Source of the DNA: an uncultured Flavobacteriaceae bacterium
GTDB taxonomy: Bacteria > Bacteroidota > Bacteroidia > Flavobacteriales > Flavobacteriaceae
DNA length: 64,000 nt
Reading direction: 5' to 3'
Assembly: GCA_905479475.1 (NCBI GenBank)
Contig: CAJQMT010000015.1
Coordinates: 1-64,000 of the forward strand
The notes below the pieces were generated by a model. The model ran no database searches, was not told where the DNA came from, and worked only from the letters and a program-made list of their open reading frames with translations. Positions within the stretch are counted from its first letter, which is position 1. Each line of letters starts with the position of its first letter. Positions 10,397 to 19,022 of this stretch are shown piece after piece. Both the position numbers and the translations under genes were made by a program.

Positions 10397-11221
10397 ATGG
10401 TTAATTACGACGGTGTAATTCTAGAAAAAGAATCTTGTCAGATTTCGATACAAAATAGAGGGTACAAATACGGTGATTCTTTGTTTGAAACGATCCGGAT
10501 AAAAGGGGGTGCTATTTGTTTTTTAGAGGATCATTATTTCCGTCTGATGGCTTCTATGCGTATGCTACGTATGGAAATTCCTATGCATTTTACATTGGAG
10601 TTTTTTGAAACCGAAATTCAGAAATTGATCTTGCTTTATGAGTCCAATTCAATTACGAAAATACGGTTTACGGTAGATAGAAAAGAAGGAGGCTTGTATG
10701 CGCCTACAACCAATGAAATTCAATTTTTAATTGAGGCTTTTCAAGGAGTTGTGGATTTGAAAGAGACCTATGAAATCAATGTATTCAAAGATCATTATGT
10801 GAATTCTGGACTTTTGTCAACCATCAAATCGTCCAATCGTTTGTTGAACGTTGTGGCATCAATTTATTCAGACGAAAACGATTTGGACAATTGCATACTC
10901 TTAAATGAGAAAAAAAATGTGGTAGAAGCCTCCAATTCGAACATTTTTTTAGTAAAAGGGCAAGAAGTGATGACACCTTGTTTGGCGGATGGCTGTTTGA
11001 ATGGGATTGCACGAAAAAAAATCATTGAATTGCTACAGAAAATGGATGAGGTGGTTTTTGTTGAAAAATCAATTTCACCTTTCGAGTTGCAAAAAGCAGA
11101 TGAATTGTTTCTTACGAATGCTATTTTAGGCATTCAACCGGTCACAAAATATAGGAAAAAGACTTTTGAAACGAAATTAGGTTCGGAATTAAGAAAAATG
11201 TTTTTTGAGTTAGAAGCTTAA
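10397..11221 (+). CDS. Aminotransferase class IV (aminodeoxychorismate lyase / BCAT-like)
   Basis: RGYKYGDSLFETIRIKGG; NILVEASNSNIFLV-type motif (VVEASNSNIFLVKGQEVMTPCLADGCLNGIARKKIIEL). Confidence 0.9.
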   Translation: MVNYDGVILEKESCQISIQNRGYKYGDSLFETIRIKGGAICFLEDHYFRLMASMRMLRMEIPMHFTLEFFETEIQKLILLYESNSITKIRFTVDRKEGGLYAPTTNEIQFLIEAFQGVVDLKETYEINVFKDHYVNSGLLSTIKSSNRLLNVVASIYSDENDLDNCILLNEKKNVVEASNSNIFLVKGQEVMTPCLADGCLNGIARKKIIELLQKMDEVVFVEKSISPFELQKADELFLTNAILGIQPVTKYRKKTFETKLGSELRKMFFELEA

Positions 11222-11775
11222 TTCAATTTTGGATCGGACGGTGCATTTGCCCATAATTGGTATTTTCCTCCTATTTTTAGGAGGTGGTTTTTCCAAAAAG
11301 AATTGTTTTCAATCTCGAAAATATTACCGTATGGATTTTCGATGCAAAACCAGGATTTTTTGCTGATTTCATTTTGAAGCTGATTGGAAGACCAACCAGA
11401 ATAGCCTAGGAAGAAGCGAATTTTATTTTTTGGAATGTTATTCCTATTTAATGAATCAGACAAAGCATCGAAGTCACCTCCCCAATAAATTCCATTGCCA
11501 ACCTCAATGCTATTTGGTATCAGTTCGGGAAGTTTGTGAATAAAATACAAATTGTCTTGTTCAACGGGGCCTCCTTGATGCACACGAAACGAACAATTTA
11601 TTTCAGGGATCAAATCTTGGATAGTCAATTCTAGGGGTTTGTTCATAATAAACCCTATAGAACTGTCTCCTGAATGTTCCGTAAGTAAAATCACGGTTCT
11701 GTTAAAAGAACTGTCATTCAAAATAGAGGGTTCTGCAACAAGTAGTTTTCCTTTAGTCGGTCTTGATAAATGCAT
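11218..11775 (-). CDS. YqgE/AlgH family protein
   Basis: GKLLVAEPSILNDSSFNRTVILLTEHSGDSSIGFIMNKPLE; HQGGPVEQDNLYFIHK; GYSGWSSNQLQNEI. Confidence 0.93.
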   Translation of the reverse strand: MHLSRPTKGKLLVAEPSILNDSSFNRTVILLTEHSGDSSIGFIMNKPLELTIQDLIPEINCSFRVHQGGPVEQDNLYFIHKLPELIPNSIEVGNGIYWGGDFDALSDSLNRNNIPKNKIRFFLGYSGWSSNQLQNEISKKSWFCIENPYGNIFEIENNSFWKNHLLKIGGKYQLWANAPSDPKLN

Positions 11776-11814
11776 TGCTGTCTGTTAATGAGTATAAGGT
11801 ACCTTAAAAAAGAG

Positions 11815-11857
11815 ACAAAAAAAAACTTCTCTGAAATTTTCAAAGAAGTTTTTGTGT
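11815..11857 (-). terminator. Hairpin terminator downstream of the HU gene
   Basis: AAAAAACTTCTCTGAAATTTTCAAAGAAGTTTTT inverted repeat with flanking A/T tracts. Confidence 0.65.
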
Positions 11858-11873
11858 ATTTATGATTTAAAGA

Positions 11874-12146
11874 CTAGTTCACTGAATCACTTAATCCAGC
11901 ACCTGCTTTAAATTTCACGATGTTTTTAGCTGCGATTTGAATAGTAGCTCCTGTTTGAGGATTTCTACCTTCTCTCGCTGCTCTTTTTGATACAGACCAA
12001 GTTCCCCATCCTACTAGAGCAACTTTACCTCCACTTTTCAAAGTACTTGTTACATTGTCAGTTAATGATTCTAACGCTGCTTTCGCTGCTGCTTTAGAAA
12101 TTCCTGCGTCAGCAGCCATTGCATTGATTAAATCAGATTTGTTCAT
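11874..12146 (-). CDS. HU family DNA-binding protein
   Basis: MNKSDLINAMAADAGISKAAAKAALESLTDNV...GRNPQTGATIQIAAKNIVKFKAG. Confidence 0.96.
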   Translation of the reverse strand: MNKSDLINAMAADAGISKAAAKAALESLTDNVTSTLKSGGKVALVGWGTWSVSKRAAREGRNPQTGATIQIAAKNIVKFKAGAGLSDSVN

Positions 12147-12196
12147 AATTTATAGTTTAAAATTAAAAAATTGGTTTCAATATTAATTTACTCTAA

Positions 12197-12226
12197 CAAA
12201 TATAACAGGAATAAGGGGTTACGCAA
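12197..12226 (-). promoter_or_regulatory. Bacteroidota-type promoter for HU: TTG-N19-TATATTTG
   Basis: On the minus strand: TTG (12226-12224), 19-nt spacer, TATATTTG (12204-12197), upstream of the HU start at 12146. Matches the TTTG/TAnnTTTG consensus. Confidence 0.65.
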
Positions 12227-12310
12227 GTTATTTCCTTTAAAATTGTATTTTTTGTTAATAAAACTATCCAATTTGTTAATAAGCACCTGAAATAATTGCA
12301 TTTTTCTATT

Positions 12311-13264
12311 TTATTTCAGTTTTGATCCGCTATGTAAGTGATATCCATTGAGTAAACTACCTACAGTCATCCGTTTTTTTCCGGCAAGTTGTAGAGAGAG
12401 TATTTTTAGAAAGCCTCCTTTGGTTGCTATTTTCATTGATTTTTTGGTGGTAATGATTTCTCCAATTTTGAAAGGATGCTCGCCGTATTCTTTTTCAATG
12501 TCGTATATTTTTACTTTTGTAAGCGTATCGTTGTTGCATAATTTACACCAGGCTGCAGGGTAGGGGTTCAATCCTCTTATATGGTTTGCAATATTGTCTA
12601 ACGATTTGTTCCAATCAATTTTGCACGTCGTGGTGTGTATCTTATATGCGGATTTTGAGACTTTTTCTGGCTGCTTCCAAGTAGTTGCTTTGTTGTTTTC
12701 AATCAAACTGACGGTTTTGAGTACAAGTTTACTTCCTAGGTACATGAGTTTGTCGTGCAGTTCTCCAACAGTCTCGTTTGGTGCGATCGCAGTTTGCTCT
12801 TGAAGAATTACCTCGCCAGTGTCGATGTTGTCATCTAGAAAAAAAGTGGTAACCCCCGTTTTTGTTTCTCCATTGATGATTGCCCAATTGATAGGAGCAG
12901 CTCCTCTGTAATCGGGTAGCAGAGAAGCATGTAGGTTAAATGTTCCGAACTCAGGCATGTTCCATACTGCTTTTGGAAGCATACGGAAAGCTACAATAAT
13001 TTGTAAATTGGCTTCCAAGTCTTTCAATTCTTTCAAAAAACCATCCTCTTTTAAATTGGTTGGTTGTAAAATAGGGAGGCCTTTCTCTCTTGCAAATGTT
13101 TTAATGGCAGATTCTTTAATTTTTCTACCCCTTCCTGCAGGTTTATCCGGTGCGGTTACGACACCAACTACCGAGTGGTTTTTCTCAAGTAAAGCGCTTA
13201 GTATGGCAACCGCAAAATCAGGGGTTCCCATAAAAACAATTTTTAAATCCTTCATAATGCTCAT
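12311..13264 (-). CDS. fmt: Methionyl-tRNA formyltransferase
   Basis: KIVFMGTPDFAVAILSALLEKNHSVVGVVTAPDKPAGRG; NLHASLLPDYRGAAPINWAIINGETKTGVTTFFLD; IRGLNPYPAAW. Confidence 0.96.
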   Translation of the reverse strand: MSIMKDLKIVFMGTPDFAVAILSALLEKNHSVVGVVTAPDKPAGRGRKIKESAIKTFAREKGLPILQPTNLKEDGFLKELKDLEANLQIIVAFRMLPKAVWNMPEFGTFNLHASLLPDYRGAAPINWAIINGETKTGVTTFFLDDNIDTGEVILQEQTAIAPNETVGELHDKLMYLGSKLVLKTVSLIENNKATTWKQPEKVSKSAYKIHTTTCKIDWNKSLDNIANHIRGLNPYPAAWCKLCNNDTLTKVKIYDIEKEYGEHPFKIGEIITTKKSMKIATKGGFLKILSLQLAGKKRMTVGSLLNGYHLHSGSKLK

Positions 13265-13304
13265 TTATTTTAGCTGTATTTTAATTAGAGACCTGCTGTT
13301 GGGA

Positions 13305-15200
13305 TTACAAACTTTTATATGTATTTTGAGTGGTCAGTTGTATTTTTTGCGCTTCCAGAAGCGTCTGTAAAGTTCTTAAAATAATAGTCTTGTTGTTAGG
13401 AATGTATTGACAAATTTCTTGCGAAGTCAATTCTTTGCTTTTCAAAATGTCAAGAATGTTTTTTTTTAGGAGCTTGAGGTCCACGTTTGGCGTGCTTTTT
13501 TTTTCGAGGCATACTTCGCAAATACCGCAAGTTTCTTTGCTTTTTTCACCAAAGTAAAAAAGTAGTTGTTGGCTTCTGCACAACTTTTTGTTTTCTATAA
13601 AGGCGAGCATGTCTAAAAATTTCTTCTTTTTGTTTCCTTGAATGCTTTTTATGTTTTTTGAAATACTATTGATTGTTCTATTGTCTTCTCTTGGGACAAG
13701 GAAATTTAGAGAGGTTTTTGTAGATGTTGGCAAGTATTTTATCAATGAATCACGTTCTAAGTTTTGCAAAATAGTATGGATACATTTTGGGGTTGTGTTG
13801 AGCTCTTTTGATAATTTGTAAAGAGAGATGGGGACAAAGTTTTCGAAAATACCACCATAGCTTCTTAAAACCAGTTGCAATAGACTGGCAGAAGATGGAT
13901 GTTTTTTACAATACGATAAAACGTGATTGCTGTTCGAAGTAAATTTCAAAGCGGCCTTTTTTTGATGTCCATCAAAGAGTTGCAGGACACCTTGGTTTTG
14001 TAAGGTTTGTAGAATCTGTGATGTTTTTTTTAGGGAGAAATTATAGCGATGACAGAATTCGTAAATGTCAAACTCATATTTTTTTTCTGAATGCGTTCCC
14101 TTCGCAATTTGAAAATACTGATTGAGGTGGAAATAGATTTTTTTGACGAAGTCTATTGTGAACTCTTGCTGTTCGAAATTTTTTAGGCTTGCAGTAAGGT
14201 CAGGTTTGTTTTTTAAAAGAACAGCAAAAGATTTTTTCCCATTCCTACCTGCACGTCCGGTTTCTTGGGTGTAATTTTCAATACTGTTGGGCAGATCGTA
14301 ATGGATTACACAACGAATATTGTCTTTGTCAATCCCCATGCCAAAAGCATTGGTAGCTACCATAATTCTGGCCGATTCGCTGTACCATTGATCATACATT
14401 TTCTGTTTTTCATCAATAGGCATTCCACCGTGGTAATAAACACTTGGGAAATTATTATGATTCAGTTGGTCGCTTATTTTTTTTGTGTTTTTTCGATGGT
14501 TTGTATAGATGATGACAGGAGACTTAATTTTGTTTAAGATTTGTAAAATTTTTGAAAATTTGTCTTCTACATCGAAAACTTGATACGCCAAATTCGACCT
14601 TTTATAAGAGCTTTTAAAAAGCGTTTCTTTATTGAATTCTAAATTTTGAGCAATGTCTTTCAATACTTTTTCAGTAGCTGTCGCTGTAAGGGCAATAAAA
14701 TTTGCTTGCGGACAGAGTTTTCGTAGGGTGTTTAGTTTGAGGTAGCTGGGTCTAAAATCATGTCCCCATTCGGAAATACAATGCGCCTCATCGATGGCAA
14801 TAAGTGAGATTGACAGTTGTTTTATCTTATTCTGTATGAATGGTGATTGCAGTTTTTCAGGAGATAGATATAAAAATTTTGTATTTGTGAATTGCAAATT
14901 GTCAAACAAAACAATCAATTCTTCTTGACTACGGTTTTTGTTCAAAGCAACCGCTTTGATGTTTTTTCTGTTTAGGTTTTCTATTTGATCCTGCATCAAG
15001 GCTAGAAGTGGGCTTACAACAAGGCATGTGCCTTTCATTAGCAAAGCAGGGATTTGAAAACAAATGGATTTTCCTCCTCCAGTAGGTAATAATACAATAC
15101 TATCTTTCTTTTGAAGTACATGTTGTATGATCTCTTCTTGGAGTGGTCTGAAAGCATGATGTCCCCAATATTTTTTTAAAATAGAAAGTGGTGTTTTCAT
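13305..15200 (-). CDS. RecQ family ATP-dependent DNA helicase (first of two)
   Basis: LLPTGGGKSICFQIPALL, DEAHCISEWGHDFRPSY, ALTATATEKV, GRAGRNG, zinc-binding CGICEVC. Confidence 0.93.
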   Translation of the reverse strand: MKTPLSILKKYWGHHAFRPLQEEIIQHVLQKKDSIVLLPTGGGKSICFQIPALLMKGTCLVVSPLLALMQDQIENLNRKNIKAVALNKNRSQEELIVLFDNLQFTNTKFLYLSPEKLQSPFIQNKIKQLSISLIAIDEAHCISEWGHDFRPSYLKLNTLRKLCPQANFIALTATATEKVLKDIAQNLEFNKETLFKSSYKRSNLAYQVFDVEDKFSKILQILNKIKSPVIIYTNHRKNTKKISDQLNHNNFPSVYYHGGMPIDEKQKMYDQWYSESARIMVATNAFGMGIDKDNIRCVIHYDLPNSIENYTQETGRAGRNGKKSFAVLLKNKPDLTASLKNFEQQEFTIDFVKKIYFHLNQYFQIAKGTHSEKKYEFDIYEFCHRYNFSLKKTSQILQTLQNQGVLQLFDGHQKKAALKFTSNSNHVLSYCKKHPSSASLLQLVLRSYGGIFENFVPISLYKLSKELNTTPKCIHTILQNLERDSLIKYLPTSTKTSLNFLVPREDNRTINSISKNIKSIQGNKKKKFLDMLAFIENKKLCRSQQLLFYFGEKSKETCGICEVCLEKKSTPNVDLKLLKKNILDILKSKELTSQEICQYIPNNKTIILRTLQTLLEAQKIQLTTQNTYKSL

Positions 15201-15739
15201 TGGGAAATATGCAATTGCTGTAAAACAAAATGGATTCTTTGTAAAGGAGTTCCAAAAGGAATCGAAATGGGTTTGTACCCTAGTTTTGTGTATGTGTTTT
15301 CAAGTTCTTTGTGTATTTTTTTTGTTTCTGAAAAAGTCTCATAACGTTCATTGTCTGTGGTGTGAATTTCTTGCCATGGAGGGGTAATGAAAATTTTGTC
15401 ATATTTAGAGGACTTGTTCATTTCTACAAAAGGGAAGGTGTGTTCCTGTTTCTTGAAATTTAGATAAGCTTCAATATCAGGAATTCCTCGATCAAAAAAA
15501 ATAAGTTCATGAGTCGATTTTAGGGCTTCAGAAAATTGTTCTTTTCTTTTTTTTACAAGGATTTCGCTAAAGGCCAAAGGGTTCTTCAAAAACAAATGTT
15601 CAATTCCATTTTCCCTAGCTTTTAATATGATTTCTCTGGAAATTTCATCCATACAATGAAAACCTCTTTTTTTTAAAGATTTTAGCAAGGTGGTTTTTCC
15701 AGTTCCTGGCCCTCCCGTAATGACAATTTTTTGTTGCAT
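15197..15739 (-). CDS. AAA-type ATP-binding protein (NadR/AAA_28-like)
   Basis: Walker A ITGGPGTGKTTLLKSL; LIFFDRGIPDIEAYL. 4-nt overlap with the recQ-like start. Confidence 0.85.
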   Translation of the reverse strand: MQQKIVITGGPGTGKTTLLKSLKKRGFHCMDEISREIILKARENGIEHLFLKNPLAFSEILVKKRKEQFSEALKSTHELIFFDRGIPDIEAYLNFKKQEHTFPFVEMNKSSKYDKIFITPPWQEIHTTDNERYETFSETKKIHKELENTYTKLGYKPISIPFGTPLQRIHFVLQQLHISQ

Positions 15740-15923
15740 TAAACAAAAATACAGGATTCAAAAGAATATGGCAATTTTAAAATGGTTTGATTCAAGTGGA
15801 AAACTTATTGTTCGTTAGAGATGATTTTTGTGTTTAAAGGAGTTTAAATACGTGAGAAATTCAACAAATTAATGTAATTTTGTGGTTGGTTTCTCGAAAC
15901 CAAGTGAACAAAACAAATGGCAC

Positions 15924-16205
15924 ATGAGTAAGCAAGACGAATTTTATCAAAAACTCAAAGAAAGTCTAGAGGCTTCGACTGAGTTCCCAACTATATATCT
16001 TTACAAATTTATTGTCCCGACCTCTAAAAACCAGCTCAATGAAGTGAAATCTGTGTTTGAAATGAGTGGAGCGACCATACAGACGAAAAATTCAAAAACA
16101 AACAAATACGTCAGCATCTCGATCTCAGTAAAAATGAAGAGTTCTACTGCCGTCATTGAGAAATACAAACAGGTTTCTCATGTTGAGGGAATTGTATCTT
16201 TGTGA
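15924..16205 (+). CDS. DUF493 (YbeD-like) family protein
   Basis: ATG at 15924: MSKQDEFYQKLKESLEASTEFPTIYLYKFIVPTS...YVSISISVKMKSSTAVIEKYK. Confidence 0.85.
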   Translation: MSKQDEFYQKLKESLEASTEFPTIYLYKFIVPTSKNQLNEVKSVFEMSGATIQTKNSKTNKYVSISISVKMKSSTAVIEKYKQVSHVEGIVSL

Positions 16206-16298
16206 TTTTTTTAACAATCCTTGTAAAAGTCTTGCCATATCTTTCCATGTTGAATAAGAAACAAAGAATTTGTTTTTTGTGATTAAAATTAAAATGAA

Positions 16299-18167
16299 AT
16301 GATAAAGAAAACTATTTTGTTATGTACAGTGCTGCTATTGAATACATCCGTCAATGCACAAAGGTCAAAAGGTAAATTGCTACTTAAGATTGATGAAACC
16401 CCCGTTTACCTATCAGAGTTTGTAGACTTATTTCGTAAAAATAAAGAGCTGACATCTACAATATACGACAAAGAATCCGTTGAGAATGATTTTGAGTTAT
16501 TTGTCGATTACAAGTTGAAATTGTTGGAGGCAAAAGAATTGAAAATGGATACTACGTCTGCTTATAAAAAAGAAGTTTCAAAGTATCGGGAGCAATTGGC
16601 TTTGCCTTACATGACCGATGATAAATACATCGATAGTTTGACCTTGCAGGCTTTTGAAAGGAGTAAAAAAGAAATAAGAGCGAGCCATATCCTGATTCGT
16701 GTTGGTGGAAAATCTCAAGATACTTTAAAGGCTTATCAAAAAATCTCTGAAATTCGAGAAGAAATCTTGAATGGTGCGGATTTTGAAGTTTCGGCGAAGA
16801 AATATTCAGAAGATCCAAGTGCTCAGTCAAATGGCGGGGATTTAAATTATTTTTCTGTTTTTAGAATGGTGTTCCCATTTGAAGATGCTGCCTTTGAAAC
16901 TCAAAAAGGAAAAGTATCAGAAGTTTTTCGAACACAATTTGGCTATCACATTCTAAAAGTGGTAGATGTTCGAGATTCAAATGGCAAAATAGAAGTGGCT
17001 CATATTATGAATCGAGACACCTCTGAAAAAGGAAAAAATGCCTTGGAAAAAGTATATGCTGAAATTCAAAAGGGAACTGATTTTGGGATTTTGGCAAAAA
17101 AATACTCAGATGACAAACGTTCGTCAGTAGATGGAGGAAAACTTCCGAAGTTTTCTATGGGAGCAATGCCGCCTCCTTTCGATGCAGTCAGCTTTTCTTT
17201 GTCAGAAGAAAAACTGTATTCAAGGCCATTTCAAACCCAGTACGGTTGGCATATTGTAAAATTCATCCAACGATTTCCAATAGGAGACTTCGCATCATCA
17301 AAAGAAACATTGAAACGAAAAGTGCAGTCAGACGCACGTTCGAGAAATCTTGCCAACCCAGTTACAGAGCGTTTGAAAAAAGAATATAAAATCGCGGTAA
17401 ATAACGAAGTGATAAAATCGATTGCGTCAAAAAAAATGGACACTTTAGACCTATGGATACTCAAGGTGCAAGACGAAGTTTTTAATCAAAGCGATTTTAC
17501 TGTATACGCTGCAAAGAGAGTAAACCAGAAGCCGCTGGATATTTTTGAAGATTTTGTAGATAGTAAAATACTAGCGTACTACAAAGACCATCTAGAGAAT
17601 TCTAACAAGGAGTTCAAAAATATTTTTGAAGAGTACAAAAATGGATTGCTACTATTTGATTTGATGAAAGAAAAGATTTGGGATGTGGCGGAAAAAGACA
17701 CTCTGGGATTGCAACGATTTTACAATCTAAATTTCGAAAAATACAAAAGCCAAGATTCTGTTAGTGCGATCGTGGTGAGTGCGAAAAATCCAAAAATTTT
17801 AAAAGAAGTAAAATCTTATTTGTTAAAAAAGAATACTACAGATTCCATTCGCAACTATTTAGAGAATAGAAAAGATGTTTTGGTCAAAATAGGAGATTTT
17901 GAGAAAACAGCGGCTATTTTCCCAAAGAAAACTACCTTTGTCCCAAATACAATTGAAACGTATAAAGAAAAAGAGTATACGACGCTTGTGAAAGTTTTAA
18001 AAGTTGAAAAGGGAGTACTGCCATTATTTTTAGAGGTGAAAGGGAAGGTGAGCAATGATTTCCAAGAAGACATAAAAAACAAATGGTTAAAATCTCTCAG
18101 AGAAAAACACAAAATCAAAGTTTACAAGGCTCGTCTAAGAACCGCAAAAAAATTATTAAACTCATAG
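16299..18167 (+). CDS. Periplasmic peptidylprolyl isomerase with two parvulin domains
   Basis: Signal peptide; SHILIRVGGKSQDTLKAY...GGDLNYFSVFRMVFPFEDAAF...FGYHILKV and a second copy VAHIMNRDTSEKG...YGWHIVKFI. Confidence 0.9.
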   Translation: MIKKTILLCTVLLLNTSVNAQRSKGKLLLKIDETPVYLSEFVDLFRKNKELTSTIYDKESVENDFELFVDYKLKLLEAKELKMDTTSAYKKEVSKYREQLALPYMTDDKYIDSLTLQAFERSKKEIRASHILIRVGGKSQDTLKAYQKISEIREEILNGADFEVSAKKYSEDPSAQSNGGDLNYFSVFRMVFPFEDAAFETQKGKVSEVFRTQFGYHILKVVDVRDSNGKIEVAHIMNRDTSEKGKNALEKVYAEIQKGTDFGILAKKYSDDKRSSVDGGKLPKFSMGAMPPPFDAVSFSLSEEKLYSRPFQTQYGWHIVKFIQRFPIGDFASSKETLKRKVQSDARSRNLANPVTERLKKEYKIAVNNEVIKSIASKKMDTLDLWILKVQDEVFNQSDFTVYAAKRVNQKPLDIFEDFVDSKILAYYKDHLENSNKEFKNIFEEYKNGLLLFDLMKEKIWDVAEKDTLGLQRFYNLNFEKYKSQDSVSAIVVSAKNPKILKEVKSYLLKKNTTDSIRNYLENRKDVLVKIGDFEKTAAIFPKKTTFVPNTIETYKEKEYTTLVKVLKVEKGVLPLFLEVKGKVSNDFQEDIKNKWLKSLREKHKIKVYKARLRTAKKLLNS

Positions 18168-19021
18168 TGAACAAAAAGCATCTCTACAGTGTCGCATTTT
18201 TCGTTTTAGCCTCTTGTGGTTTTTTTGGCGACACCAAAACTGAAAAAAAATCAAAAGTGATTGCGAGAGTGAACACTGCAAAACTGTATCAAGAAGATTT
18301 AAAAAAAGTCTTTCCTTTGTATGTGCTCAAAAAAGACAGTGCTGTCGTTGCTAGGGATTTTATCAAGAATTGGGCAAAAGAACAGCTTTTGTTAGAGAAG
18401 TCAGTGCTAAACATGCCAGGAGAGAATAAGGCATTGAATGAATTGGTCGAAAAATACAGGAAAGATTTGTTTATCAATTCCTTCAAGGAGGCTTTGATCA
18501 AACAACGATTGGATACGGTTGTAACAGAAAAAGAAATATCAGATTACTACAAAAAAAACAAAGAGAGTTTTCGAACCAATGAAGAATTGGTGAAATTTAA
18601 GTTTGTCAAAGTAAGTAAGCAAGCTAAAAACATATTGAAATTGAAGAGATTACTCGTTTCAAGTGGAAAAAACGATTTGCAACTATTGGACGAACAGAGT
18701 CCATTGTTTGAAGATTATTTTTTGTATGATACTATATGGGTGCGTTATACGGACTTTTTAAAAAAAGTTCCTGCATTTAAAGAATACAACAAAAAGACAC
18801 GTTTAAAGTCAAATCGTCTTTTGCAAAAAACAGATGCCGTTAGTACTTCATTGGTATATATCAATACAATATTGGAAAAAAATGAAATCGCCCCTATTCG
18901 ATATATTGCGGGAGTCATCAAGAAAATGATTTTACATCAAAGGAAATTACAATTGGTAAATACTATTGAAAAAGTATTGATTGAAGATGCCATTAAAAAC
19001 AAACAATTTGAAATTTATTGA
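18167..19021 (+). CDS. Probable lipoprotein, SurA/PPIase-associated, no parvulin domain seen
   Basis: GTG start at 18167 overlapping the upstream TAG (TAGTG); lipobox VNKKHLYSVAFFVLASC; helical SurA_N-like sequence. Confidence 0.75.
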   Translation: MNKKHLYSVAFFVLASCGFFGDTKTEKKSKVIARVNTAKLYQEDLKKVFPLYVLKKDSAVVARDFIKNWAKEQLLLEKSVLNMPGENKALNELVEKYRKDLFINSFKEALIKQRLDTVVTEKEISDYYKKNKESFRTNEELVKFKFVKVSKQAKNILKLKRLLVSSGKNDLQLLDEQSPLFEDYFLYDTIWVRYTDFLKKVPAFKEYNKKTRLKSNRLLQKTDAVSTSLVYINTILEKNEIAPIRYIAGVIKKMILHQRKLQLVNTIEKVLIEDAIKNKQFEIY

Positions 19022-19022
19022 A

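Noticed and set aside
12957-13370. 137-aa ORF antisense to fmt and recQ
   Set aside because: No domain; runs across two confident genes on the opposite strand.
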